Source of the DNA: Panulirus ornatus
Taxonomy: Eukaryota; Arthropoda; Malacostraca; Decapoda; Palinuridae
Length of the DNA stretch: 64,000 nt
NCBI RefSeq assembly: GCF_036320965.1
Contig: NC_092225.1
Coordinates: 38,903,669 to 38,967,668 of the forward strand
Reading direction: 5' to 3'
In this document: one piece after another, positions 42,959 to 58,632 of the stretch
How positions within the stretch are numbered: position 1 is the first letter of the stretch
How the letters are laid out: every line of letters starts with the position of its first letter
Program-made: the position numbers and the translations under genes
Notes under the pieces: generated by a model
The model's database searches: none
Told to the model about the DNA's origin: nothing
Seen by the model: only the letters and a program-made list of their open reading frames with translations

Positions 42959-44845
42959 ATACTTTGTCGCTGTCTCCCGCGTTTGCGAGGTAGCGCAAGG
43001 AAACAGACGAAAGAAATGGCCCAACCCCCCACCCATACACATGTATATACATACGTCCACACACGCAAATATACATACCTACACAGCTTTCCATGGTTTA
43101 CCCCAGACGCTTCACATGCCCTGCTTCAATCCACTGACAGCACGTCAACCCCGGTATACCACATCGCTCCAATTCACTCTATTCCTTGCCCTCCTTTCAC
43201 CCTCCTGCATGTTCAGGCCCCGATCACACAAAATCTTTTTCACTCCATCTTTCCACCTCCAATTTGGTCTCCCTCTTCTCCTTGTTCCCTCCACCTCCGA
43301 CACATATATCCTCTTGGTCAATCTTTCCTCACTCATTCTCTCCATGTGACCAAACCATTTCAAAACACCCTCTTCTGCTCTCTCAACCACGCTCTTTTTA
43401 TTTCCGCACATCTCTCTTACCCTTACGTTACTTACTCGATCAAACCACCTCACACCACACATTGTCCTCAAACATCTCATTTCCAGCACATCCATCCTCC
43501 TGCGCACAACTCTATCCATAGCACACGCCTCGCAACCATACAACATTGTTGGAACCGCTATTCCTTCAAACATACCCATTTTGGTTTTCCGAGATAATGT
43601 TCTCGACTTCCACACATTCTTCAAGGCCCCCAGGATTTTCGTCCCCTCCCCCACCCTATGATCCACTTCCGCTTCCATGGTTCCATCCGCTGCCAGATCC
43701 ACTCCCAGATATCTAAAACACTTCACTTCCTCCAGTTTTTCTCCATTCAAACTCACCTCCCAATTGACTTGACCCTCAACCCTACTGTACCTAATAACCT
43801 TGCTCTTATTCACATTTACTCTTAACTTTCTTCTTCCACACACTTTTCCAAACTCAGTCACCAGCTTCTGCAGTTTCTCACATGAATCAGCCACCAGCGC
43901 TGTATCATCAGCGAACAACAACTGACTCACTTCCCAAGCTCTCTCATCCCCAACAGACTTCATACTTGCCCCTCTTTCCAAAACTCTTGCATTTACCTCC
44001 CTAACAACCCCATCCATAAACAAATTAAACAACCATGGAGACATCACACACCCCTGCCGCAAACCTACATTCACTGAGAACCAATCACTTTCCTCTCTTC
44101 CTACACGTACACATGCCTTACATCCTCGATAAAAACTTTTCACTGCTTCTAACAACTTTCCTCCCACACCATATATTCTTAATACCTTCCACAGAGCATC
44201 TCTATCAACTCTATCATATGCCTTCTCGAGATCCATAAATGGTACATACAAATCCATTTGCTTTTCTAAGTATTTCTCACATACATTCTTCAAAGCAAAC
44301 ACCTGATCCACACATCCTCTACCACTTCTGAAACCACACTGCTCTTCCCCAATCTGATGCTGTGTACATGCCTTCACCCTCTCAATCAGTACGCTCCCAT
44401 ATAATTTACCAGGAATACTCAACAAACTTATACCTCTGTAATTTGAGCACTCACTCTTATCCCTTTTGCCTTTGTACAATGGCACTATGCACGCATTCCG
44501 CCAATCCTCAGGCACCTCACCATGAGTCATACATACATTAAATAACCTTACCAACCAGTCAACAATACAGTCACCCCCTTTTCCAATAAATTCCACTGCA
44601 ATACCATCCAAACCCGCTGCCTTGCCGGCTTTCATCTTCCGCAAAGCTTTCACTACCTCTTCTCTGTTTACCAAATCATTTTCCCTAACCCTCTCACTTT
44701 GCACACCACCTCGACCAAAACACCCTATATCTGCCACTCTATCATCAAACACATTCAACAAACCTTCAAAATACTCACTCCATCTCCTTCTCACATCACC
44801 ACTACTTGTTATCACCTCCCCACTTGCGCCTACCGAAGTTTTCCC
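42959..44845 (-). mobile_element. RTE-A copy, linker to 3' UTR, 5'-truncated
   Basis: Minus strand, tail box near 42970-42995, stop at 43145, open to 44815 and truncated at about 44845 in a degraded stretch (GCCTACCGAAGTTTTCCCC) before TA. It shares private variants with 50281-53093 (GTGACCAAACC at 43347 and 50661; CTTTTCCAAACTC at 43846 and 51160), so the two are the same copy or very recent duplicates. Confidence 0.9.
43145..44815 (-). CDS. RTE RT and C-terminal region, open 556-residue fragment
   Basis: The longest lesion-free RT-containing frame apart from the EN-RT copies: 556 residues from [16 protein letters not shown] in the linker to the natural stop. It contains [64 protein letters not shown] and RGRPNWRWKDG. 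EN is absent. A few changes at conserved places (AFMD to PFMD before the first catalytic Asp, EAWAMD to EACAMD) may weaken it. Confidence 0.88.
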   Translation of the reverse strand: MITSSGDVRRRWSEYFEGLLNVFDDRVADIGCFGRGGVQSERVRENDLVNREEVVKALRKMKAGKAAGLDGIAVEFIGKGGDCIVDWLVRLFNVCMTHGEVPEDWRNACIVPLYKGKRDKSECSNYRGISLLSIPGKLYGSVLIERVKACTQHQIGEEQCGFRSGRGCVDQVFALKNVCEKYLEKQMDLYVPFMDLEKAYDRVDRDALWKVLRIYGVGGKLLEAVKSFYRGCKACVRVGREESDWFSVNVGLRQGCVMSPWLFNLFMDGVVREVNARVLERGASMKSVGDERAWEVSQLLFADDTALVADSCEKLQKLVTEFGKVCGRRKLRVNVNKSKVIRYSRVEGQVNWEVSLNGEKLEEVKCFRYLGVDLAADGTMEAEVDHRVGEGTKILGALKNVWKSRTLSRKTKMGMFEGIAVPTMLYGCEACAMDRVVRRRMDVLEMRCLRTMCGVRWFDRVSNVRVREMCGNKKSVVERAEEGVLKWFGHMERMSEERLTKRIYVSEVEGTRRRGRPNWRWKDGVKKILCDRGLNMQEGERRARNRVNWSDVVYRG

Positions 44846-44846
44846 C

Positions 44847-44850
44847 TATA

Positions 44851-44889
<39 letters not shown>

Positions 44890-44923
44890 ATAATATATAT
44901 ATTATATAATAATATAACGCTTT
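44847..44923. repeat. A/T-rich tract
   Basis: TATATTTATATATA then irregular AATTTTATAATATATATATT. It corresponds to the (TA)n at 38398-38493 in the repeated layout described for the following block. Confidence 0.9.
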
Positions 44924-47900
44924 CGGGCCCCACTCTCCTACTTACAAAACGTATACTTATGTAAAAAACCCCGCTTTTTAAACCATGTATTCCCAATCAC
45001 CAGTCCTTTTTAAACACATAAATCTACAAGCTTTTCCCACCATTTCCTTTTTACAACCTGAAAACCCCAGGTATACCAATTTTTCCCCTCAACTGCCACT
45101 TTAACTCACTTTTGCATTCAAACACCATCACTATAACCCGGTCTCGGCATCAAAACCACTAAAAAACCACTCTTTCCCAGCTGCTCCCAAAACATTTGCC
45201 TCTAATGATTTTTTCTTCTCATGCCCAGGTGCATATGCACCAATAATCACCCATCTCTCTCCATCAACTTTCATTTTACCCATTTTAATCGAAATTTTAA
45301 ACTTTTTACTTTCTATCACATACTCCCCACAACTCCTGTTTCAGGAGTACTGCTACTCTTCCCTTGCTCTTGTCCTCTCACATAACATCTACTTTACCCC
45401 CAAAGATTCGCAAAACACTTTTCCCCCTTTCCCCTTTTGATTTTCATTTCACTAGAGCCAAAACATCCAGGTTATTTCGTCAAAACATAACTACCTATCC
45501 CCTCCTTTTTCACATCTTGGTTACATCCACACACTTTTACGTGTTAATTGACAGGCGCGCAAAGAGAGACTTTAGGATGTTAATGTGCTGAGAGGGCAAC
45601 GGAGGGATGTCTGATCTTATTTTGGTGAAGGCTAAGGTGAAGATTGTATGGGTTTTCAGAAAAGAAGAGTGAATTTTGGGGTGAAGAGGGGGGTGAGAGT
45701 AAGTGAGTTTGGGGAAGGAGACTTGTGGGGAAGTACCAGGAGAAGACTGAGTAAAAGATTGGAAAAGGTAAAGAACAATGGAAGTAAGGGGAGTGGGGGA
45801 GGAAGGGGAAAGTGTTTGGGGAATCAGTGATGGATTGCGCCAAAAGATGTTTTGTGCCATGAGAAAGGTGGAGGCATTTGGATTTTTTTTGCAAGTAAAA
45901 AAATGCAATTAAAGTGGGAGATGTATAAAAGAAAGAGACAGGGGGTTTCAAGAGAAGGTCAAGGGGGTGAAAAAGAGGGCAAATGAGAGTTGGGGTGAGA
46001 GAGTACATTAAATTTTAGGGAGAATAAAAAGAGTTCTGGAAGGAGGTAAAAAAATGCGTAAGAAAAGGGGAGAAATGGGAACTTCATTGAAGGGCGCAAA
46101 GGGGGGAGGCGATAACATGTAATGGTGATGTTGAGAAGGAGATGGAGTGAGTATTTTGGGGTTTTGTTAATATGTTTGATGATAGAGTGGCAAAATATAG
46201 GGTGTTTTGGTCGAGGTGGTGTCAAAGGGGAAGGGTTAGGGAAAATTTGTTAAACAGAAAGAGTAGTAAAAGCTTTCCGGAAGTTTAAAAAGCCGGCAAG
46301 GCAGCGGGTTTTGGGAAATGGTATTGCAGTGGAAATTTTTTAAAAAAGGGGGTGAGTGTATTATTGACTGGTTTAAGGTTATTTAATGTATGTATGACCA
46401 TGGTGAGGTGCCTGAGGATTGGGGGAATGCGTGCATAGTACCATTGTAAAAAGGCAAAGGGATAAGAGTGAGTGCTCAAATTAAGAGGTATAAGTTTGTT
46501 GAGTATTCCTGGTAAATTATAGGGGAGGGTATTGATTGAGAGGGTGAAGGCATGTACAGAGCAAAAGGGTTGGGGAAGAGCCTGTGGTTTCAGAAGTGGT
46601 AAGGATGTGTGGATCAGGTGTTTGCTTTTAGAATGTATGTGAGAAATACTTTGAAAACAAAATAGGGTTTGATGTAGCATTAATTGATCGGAGAAGCTTT
46701 TGAAGAGTTGATAGAGAATGCTCTGCGAAAGGGATTAAGAATATATGGTGTGGGAGGCAAGTTGTTAGAAGCATAAAGTTTTTATTAAAAGGGTGTAAGG
46801 CATGTGTCCCTGTAGGAAGAGAGGAAAGTGGGTTGGTTCCCCAGTGAATGTAGGTTTGGGGGCAGGGGTTTGCGATGTCTCCAAGTTGTTTTTAAATTTT
46901 TTATGGATGGGTTGTTAGGGGGGTGAAAGCAAGAGTTTTGGAAAGAGGGGCAGTATGAAGTCTGTTTGGGGGTGAGAGAGCTTGGGGAATTTTAGTCGTT
47001 GGTTTTTCGCTGATTATACAGGCTGGTGGGCCCGATTCATGTCAAAACTGCAGAACTGGTGACTGAGTTTTTGGGAAGTGTGTGGAAGAAGAAAGTTAAA
47101 AGTTTAAAAGTGAAAAAAAGAACAAGGTAATTAGGTACAGTAGGGTTAAGGGTCAAGTCAATTGGAAGGTAAGTTTGAATGGAGAAAAACTGGAGGGGTA
47201 AAGTGTTTTAGATATGTGGGAGTGGGTCTGGCAGGGTGGAACCATGGAAAACGGAAGTGGATCATAAGGTGGGGAAGGGGCGAAAAATTTGGGGCCCTTT
47301 AGGGGAAAATGTGGAAGTCCCAGAACATTATCTCGGAAAGCAAAAATGGGTATATTTTAAGAATAGTGGGTTCCAACAATGTTGTATGGTTGCGAGCGTG
47401 GACTATGGGTAAAGTTGTGCGAGGGGGATGGATTGCTGGAAATGAGATGTTTGAAAAGGGCAAAATGTGGTGTGAGGTGGTTTGATCGAGTAAGTAATGT
47501 AAGGGTAAGAGAGATGTTTTGGGAAAAAAAAGAGCGTGTTGAGAGAGCAAGAAGAGGGTGTTTTGAAATGGTTTGGCACATGGAGAGGAATGAGTGAGGG
47601 AAAAATTTGACCAAGAGGATATATGTGCGGAGGTGGAGGGAACGAGGAAAAGGGAGACCAATTTGGAGGTGGAAAGATGGGGGTGAAAAAAATTTTGTGT
47701 GATCGGGGCCTGAACATGCAAGAGGGTTAAAGGAGGGCAAGGAATAGGTGAATTGGATCGATGTGTATACCGGGGTTGACGTGTTTCAGTGGGTTGAATC
47801 AGGGCTGTGTTTGCGCTGGGGTAAACCATGGAAAGCTCTGTAGATATGTATACCTGCGTGTGTGTACGTATGTAATACTGTGTATAGGGGTGGGTTGGAT

Positions 47901-49080
47901 ATTTCTTTCGTCTGTTTCCTTGCGCTGCCTCGCAAACCGGGGGGACAGCGACAAAGCAAGAAAAAAAAATATACATAAATATATATATATTTGTTATCAC
48001 CTCCACATTTGCGCCCTTCATGAAGTTCCCATTTGCTCCCATTTCCCATTTGCTCCCATTTCCATTTGCTCTTTTTTTTTCTCCCTAAAATTTAATGATA
48101 CTCTCTCCCCCCAACTCTCATTTGCCCTTTTTTTCACCACTTGCACCTTTCTCTTGACCTCTGTCTCTTTCTTTTATACTCTCCCACTCAATTTCATTTT
48201 TTCCCTGCAAAAATCATTCAAATGCCTCTCTCTTCTCTTTCACTAATACTCTTACTTCTTCATCCACCACTCACTACCCTTTCTAATCAACCACCTCCCA
48301 CCTTCTCATGCCACAAGCATCTTTTGCGCAATCCATCACTGATTCCTTAAATACATCCCATTCCTCCCCCACTCCCTTACTTCCATTGTTCTCACATTTT
48401 CCATTCTGTACTCAGTCTCTCCTGGACTACTTCCTCACACAAGTCTCCTTCCCAAGCTCACTTACTCTCACCACCCTCTTCACCCCAACATTCACTCTTC
48501 TTTTCTGAAAACCCATACAAATCTTCACCTTAGCCTCCACAAGATAATGAGCAAGGTTATTAGGTACAGTAGGGTTGAGGGTCAATTCAATTGGGAGGTG
48601 AGTTTGAATGGAGAAAAACTAGAGGAAGTGAAGTGTTTTAGATATCTGGGAGTGGATCTGGCAGCGGATGGAACCATGGAGGCGGAATTGGATCATAGGG
48701 TGGGGGAGGGGCCAAATTCTGGAGCCTTGAAGAATGTGTGGAAGTCGAGAACATTATCTCGGAAAGCAAAAATGGGTATGTTTGAAGGAATAGTTGTTCC
48801 AACAATGTTGTATGGTTGCGAGGCGTGGGTATGGATAGAGTTGTGCGCAGGAGGATGGATGTGCTGGAAATGAGATGTTTGGGGACAATGTGTGGTGTGA
48901 GGTGGTTTGATCGAGTAAGTAACGTAAGGGTAAGAGAGATGTGCGGAAATAAAAAGAGCGTGGTTGAGAGAGCAGAAGAGGGTGTTTTGAAATGTTTGGT
49001 CACATGGAGAGAATGAGTGAGGAAAGATTGACCAAGAGGATATATGGTCGGAGGTGGGGGAACGAGGAAAAGGAGACAAT
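44924..49080. other. Indel-rich second copy of 38494-42700 (RTE mosaic)
   Basis: Follows 38494-42700 in the same order and orientation: minus EN fragment to about 45536, the same inversion junction (CACTTTTACGTGTTAATTG at 45532-45550), plus RTE with the same 95-bp deletion (near 45862), the same 3' UTR (47810-47960), the same CCCATTTGCTCCCATTT tandem (48027-48070), and the same second inversion (GATAATGAGCAAGG, 48542). It differs by dozens of 1-3 base gains and losses, mostly in homopolymers, so no frame exceeds ~160 codons. The profile suggests unpolished long-read sequence rather than natural decay (inference). Confidence 0.82.
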
Positions 49081-49965
49081 TGGGGTGGAAAGATGGGTTT
49101 AAAGTTTTGGTTCGTGAAAGAGTTTGGAGGGCGGAATAGAGGAAGGAGGGAAAAGGTGAATTATGGGTTTATCCGGTTGATGCTTCGGGAAATAAGGCTG
49201 TAGTTGGTGATGGTTTTCGTTTTCTGTATGGGGGGGCCGCCAAAGCAAAAAAAAAAAAAAAAGAATATTTTTTTATTTTTATTATATTTGTTTCCCCTCA
49301 CAAACCAAAGAAATCCCACCCCACCCAATTTCCCTTCCAACCCCTCTTTTCTCCTAAATTTATTACCGCTCACCCCCTTCATCCTTTTCACCACCGACAC
49401 TCTCCATTCCTTCCTTCCTTTCTTCCCCCTCATTTCATTCCCCGAAACAAAATTTCCTCCATTTTCACTAATCTCCTCTTCTCTTTCCCACCCCCTTTCC
49501 CTTTTCTTTAACCACCTCACTCTCTCAACCAAACATTTCAACCTCCTGTTCTTAACACCCTTCTTCCCACCTTCTTCCTTGTTCTACTTCAACCTACCAC
49601 CTTCCTACTTTCCACAATCCCTCCCGCACATCTCCTACCACCCTCTCAACAACATTATCCTTTCTAAACCATACAATTTTTTCCAAAAGTTGCAAAATTT
49701 AAGGGGTTTCCCTATAGTTTATATAGGAGTTAGATATCTAAAATCACCGTTTCTAAACATCCATGTGACCAATCTGACCTAAAATGTTATCAACATTTCT
49801 TAACTTTTTATTTAAATGTACACAGTTTATGTGCACGGTATATAGGGCCATAACGAATATTTTGCTTTGGTTTGTTTATCCTAAACCCTACTAAATAACA
49901 AATAAAAAACGTGAAACAAGAGAAAAATTTTTCACAGAAATGTAATGAAAATTATGTGTCGGAGG
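49081..49965. other. Garbled, low-quality stretch
   Basis: 49081-49680 still follows the expected order (TTATCCGGTTGATG for TATACCGGGGTTGACG, CCAAAGCAAAAAAA for the tail, then pyrimidine-rich text resembling minus-strand RTE C-terminal sequence), but with very many errors. 49690-49965 resembles nothing else in the window. The 192-residue frame at 49204-49782 is Pro/Phe/Ser/Leu-rich and reflects base composition, not a gene. Confidence 0.6.
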
Positions 49966-50280
49966 TGGAGGAACGAGGAGAAGAGGGAGACCAAATTGGA
50001 GTGGAAAGATGGAGTAAAAGAGATTTTGTGTGATCGGGGCTGAACATAGCAAGAGGGTGAAAGGAGGCAAAGAATAAGTGAATTGGATCGATGTGGTATA
50101 CCGGGTTGACGTGCTGTCAGTGGATTGAATCAAGGAATGTGTATGGGGGTGGATTGGGCCATTTCTTTCGTCTGTTTCCTGCGCTACATCGCAAGCGAGG
50201 AGACAGCGACAAAGCAAAAAAAAAAAAAAAAAAAAAATATATATATGTAATTATATATTTTTTTTATATTTTTTTTATTA
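49966..50280 (+). mobile_element. RTE-A C-terminus and 3' UTR, indel-rich
   Basis: Second version of 42630-42958: GTGTCGGAGGTGGAGGAACG to the stop (GGGTTGACG), the same 85-base 3' UTR deletion (GAATCAAGGAATGTG) and the same mutated tail box, with single-base losses. Confidence 0.8.
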
Positions 50281-53627
<3,347 letters not shown>

Positions 53628-53667
<40 letters not shown>

Positions 53668-53670
53668 TAT
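53628..53670. repeat. Short (TA)n tract
   Basis: Imperfect TA with AAAATTA, joining short element copies 9 and 10. Confidence 0.93.
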
Positions 53671-53764
53671 ATCCCTGGGGATAGGGGAGAAAGAATACTT
53701 CCCACGTATTCCCTGCGTGTCGTAGAAGGCGACTAAAAGGGGAGGGAGCGGGGGACTGGAAATG
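53671..53764 (+). mobile_element. Short RTE-derived element, copy 10 (5' half)
   Basis: ATCCCTGGGGATAGGGG to GGGACTGGAAATG, then a direct switch into minus-strand RTE EN-linker sequence at TTTTGCG. The tail half is missing. The break is not at a TA array, unlike most others. Confidence 0.78.
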
Positions 53765-54752
<988 letters not shown>

Positions 54753-54807
<55 letters not shown>

Positions 54808-54850
54808 ATATATATAAAATATAAAATATATAATACATATATATATATAT
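54753..54850. repeat. (TA)n tract
   Basis: TA with AAAATATAAAATATATAATAC interruptions, leading to the interior of a plus-oriented RTE. Confidence 0.95.
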
Positions 54851-56500
54851 GGAATTTATTAAAAAAGGGGGTGACTGTATTGTTGACTGGTTGGTAAGGT
54901 TATTTTTTTAATGTATGTATGACTCATGGTGAGGTGCTGAGGATTGGCGGAAGCGTGCATAGTGCCGTTGTACAAAGGCAAGGGGGATAAGAGTGAGTGC
55001 TCAATTACAGAGAAAATAGTTTGTTGAGTATTCCTGGTAAATTATATGGGGGGGTATTGATTGAGAGGGTGAAGGCATGTACAGAGCATCAGATTGGGAA
55101 GAGCATGGGGTTTCAGAAGTGGTAAAGGATGTGTGGATCAGGTGTTTGTTTTGAAGAATGTATGTGAGAAAATACTTAGAAAAGCAAATGGATTTGTATG
55201 TAGCATTTATGGATCTGGAGAAGGCATATGATAGAGTTGATAGAGATGCTCTGTGGAAGGTATTAAGAATGTATGGTGTGGGAGGCAAGTTGTTAGAAGC
55301 AGTGAAAAGTTTTTATCGAGGATGTAAGGCATGTGTACGTGTAGGAAGAGAGGAAAGTGATTGGTTCTCAGTGAGTGTAGGTTTGCGGCAGGGGTGTGTG
55401 ATGTCTCCATGGTTGTTTAATTTGTTTATGGATGGGGTTGTTAGGGAGGTAAATGCAAGAGTCTTGGAAAGAGGGGCAAGTATGAAGTCTGTTGGGGATG
55501 AGAGAGCTTGGGAAGTGAGTCAGTTGTTGTTCGCTGATGATACAGCGCTGGTGGCGGATTCATGTGAGAAACTGCAGAAGCTGGTGACTGAGTTTGGTAA
55601 AGTGTGTGGAAGAAGAAAGTTAAGAGTAAATGTGAATAAGAGCAAGGTTATTAGGTACAGTAGGGTTGAGGGTCAAGTCAATTGGGAGGTGAGTTTGAAT
55701 GGAGAAAAACTGGAGGAAGTGAAGTGTTTTAGATATCTGGGAGTGGATCTGTCAGCGGATGGAACCATGGAAGCGGAAGTGGATCATAGGGTGGGGGAGG
55801 GGGCGAAAATTTTGGGAGCCTTGAAAAATGTGTGGAAGTCGAGAACATTATCCCGGAAAGCAAAAATGGGTATGTTTGAAGGAATAGTGGTTCCAACAAT
55901 GTTGTATGGTTGCGAGGCGTGGGCTATGGATAGAGTTGTGCGCAGGAGGATGGATGTGCTGGAAATGAGATGTTTGAGGACAATGTGTGGTGTGAGGTGG
56001 TTTGATCGAGTAAGTAACGTAAGGGTAAGAGAGATGTGTGGAAATAAAAAGAGCGTGGTTGAGAGAGCAGAAGAGGGTGTTTTGAAATGGTTTGGGCACA
56101 TGGAGAGAATGAGTGAGGAAAGATTGACCAAGAGGATATATGTGTCGGAGGTGGAGGGAACGAGGAGAAGAGGGAGACCAAATTGGAGGTGGAAAGATGG
56201 AGTGAAAAGGATTTTGTGTGATCGGGGCCTGAACATGCAGGAGGGTGAAAGGAGGGCAAGGAATAGAGTGAATTGGAGCGATGTGGTATACAGGGGTTGA
56301 CGTGCTGTCAGTGGATTGAATCAAGGCATGTGAAGCGTCCGGGGTAAACCATGGAAAGCTGTGTAGGTATGTATATTTGCGTGTGTGGACGTGTGTATGT
56401 ACATGTGTATGGGGGGGTTGGGCCATTTCTTTCGTCTGTTTCCTTGCGCTACCTCGCAAACGCGGGAGACAGCGACGAGGTATAAAAAAAAAAAAAAAAA
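54851..56500 (+). mobile_element. RTE-A copy (S-variant), RT to 3' UTR
   Basis: Starts at GGAATTTATTAAAAAAGGGG in the RT. The first 300 bp carry several single-base losses and a T insertion (54903-54910), but from 55158 to the stop at 56298-56300 there is an open frame of 380 residues with MDLEKAYDRVD, GLRQGC, FADDTALVADS and VDLSADG. The 3' UTR, tail box and A17 run are complete. Error density falls sharply at about 55160, which may mark the edge of the unpolished stretch. Confidence 0.9.
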
Positions 56501-56504
56501 TATA

Positions 56505-58632
56505 TTTGAATGCAAAGGTGAGTTATGTGGCAGTTGAGGGAATAATTGGTATACATGGGGTGTTCGGTGTTGTAAATGGAAATGGTGAAGAGCTTGTAGA
56601 TTTATGTGCTGAAAAAGGACTGATCATTGGGAATACCTGGTTTAAAAAGCGAGATATACATAAGTATAATTATGTAAGTAGGAGAGATGGCCAGAGAGCG
56701 TTATTGGATTACGTGTTAATTGACAGGCGTGCGAAAGAGAAACTTTTGGATGTTAATGTGCTGAGAGGTGCAACTGGAGGGATGTCTGATCATTATCTTG
56801 TGGAGGCTAAGGTGAAGATTTGTATGGGTTTTCAGAAAAGGAGAGTGAATGTTGGGGTGAGGAGGGTGGTGAGAGTAAGTGAGCTTGAGAAGGAGACCTG
56901 TGTGAGGAAGTACCAGGAGAGACTGAGTACAGAATGGAAAAAGGTGAGAACAATGGAAGTAAGGGGAATGGGGGAGGAATGGGATGTATTTAGGGAATCA
57001 GTGATGGATTGCGCAAAAGATGCTTGTGGCATGAGAAGATTGGGAGGTGGGTTGATTAGAAAGGGTAGTGAGTGGTGGGATGAAGAAGTAAGAGTATTAG
57101 TGAAAGAGAAGAGAGAGGCATTTGGACGATTTTTGCATGGAAAAAATGCAATTGAGTGGGAGATGTATAAAAGAAAGAGACAGGAGGTCAAGAGAAAGGT
57201 GCAAGAGGTGAAAAAAAGGGCAAATGAGAGTTGGGGTGAGAGAGTATCATTAAATTTTAGGGAGAATAAAAAGATGTTCTGGAAGGAGGTAAATAAAGTG
57301 CGTAAGACAAGGGAGCAAATGGGAACTTCGGTGAAGGGCGCAAGTGGGGAGGTGATAACAAGTAGTGGTGATGTGAGAAGGAGATGGAGTGAGTATTTTG
57401 AAGGATTTGTTGAATGTGTTTGATGATAGAGTGGCAGATATAGGGTGTTTTGGTCGAGGTGGTGTGCAAAGTGAGAGGGTTAGGGAAAATGATTTGGTAA
57501 ACAGAGAAGAGGTAGTGAAAGCTTTGCGGAAGATGAAAGCCGGCTAGGCAGCGGGTTTGGATGGTATTGCAGTGGAATTTATTGAAAAAGGGGGTGACTG
57601 TATTGTTGACTGGTTGGTAAGGTTATTTAATGTATGTATGACTCATGGTGAGGTGCCTGAGGATTGGCGGAATGCGTGCATAGTGCCATTGTACAAAGGC
57701 AAAAGGGATAAGAGTGAGTGCTCAAATTACAGAGGTATAAGTTTGTTGAGTATTCCTGGTAAATTATATGGGAGGGTATTGGTTGAGAGGGTGAAGGCAT
57801 GTACAGAGCATCAGATTGGGGAAGAGCAGTGTGGTTTCAGAAGTGTTAGAGGATGTGTGGATCAGGTGTTTGCTTTGAAGAATGTATGTGAGAAATACTT
57901 AGAAAAGCAAATGGATTTGTATGTAGCATTTATTGATCTGGAGATGGCATATGATAGAGTTGATAGAGATGCTCCGTGGAAGGTATTAAGAATATATGGT
58001 GTGGGAGGCACGTTGTTACAAGCAGTTAAAAGTTTTTATCGAGGATGTAAGGCATGTGTACGTGTAGGAAGAGAGGAAAGTGATTGGTTCTCAGTGAATG
58101 TAGGTTTGCGGCAGGGGTGTGTGATGTCTCCATGGTTGTTTAATTTGTTTATGGATGGGGTTCTTAGGGAGGTGAATGCAAGAGTTTTGGAAAGAGGGGC
58201 AAGTATGAAGTCTGTTGGGGATGAGAGAGCTTGGGAAGTGAGTCAGTTGTTGTTCGCTGATGATACAGCGCTGGTGGCTGATTCATGTGAGAAACTGCAG
58301 AAGCTGGTGACTGAGTTTGGTAAAGTGTGTGAAAGAAGAAAGTTAAGAGTAAATACGAATAAGAGCAAGGTTATTAGGTACAGTAGGGTTGAGGATCAGG
58401 TCAATTTGGAGGTAAGTTTGAATAAAGAAAAACTGGAGGAAGTAAAGTGTTTTAGATATCTGGGAGTGGATCTGGCAGCGGATGGAACCATGGAAGCGGA
58501 AGTGGATCATGGGGTGGGGAGGGGGCGAAAATCCGGGGATCCTTGAAGAATTTGTGGATGTTGAGAACATTATCTCGGAAAGCAAAAATGGGTATGTTTG
58601 AAGGAATAGTGGTTCCAACAATGTTGTATGGT
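56505..58632 (+). mobile_element. RTE-A copy, EN middle to C-terminus, in tandem
   Basis: Directly follows the A-run of the preceding copy (only TATA between), starting inside EN at TTTGAATGCAAAGGTGAG. The frame is open to 57423, with a 1-base insertion near 57402 (GAAGGATTTGTTG) and TAG at 57544 (GGCTAGGCA for GGCAAGGCA), then open 57557-58546, including MAYDRVDRD, GLRQGC and FADDTALVADS. Indels near 58515-58550 end it. At about 58632 it joins an inverted RTE-B copy inside the LYG block. Confidence 0.88.

Noticed and set aside
49204..49782. 192-residue frame rich in Pro, Phe and Ser
   Set aside because: Pyrimidine-rich, garbled sequence in the low-quality zone; resembles nothing as protein.
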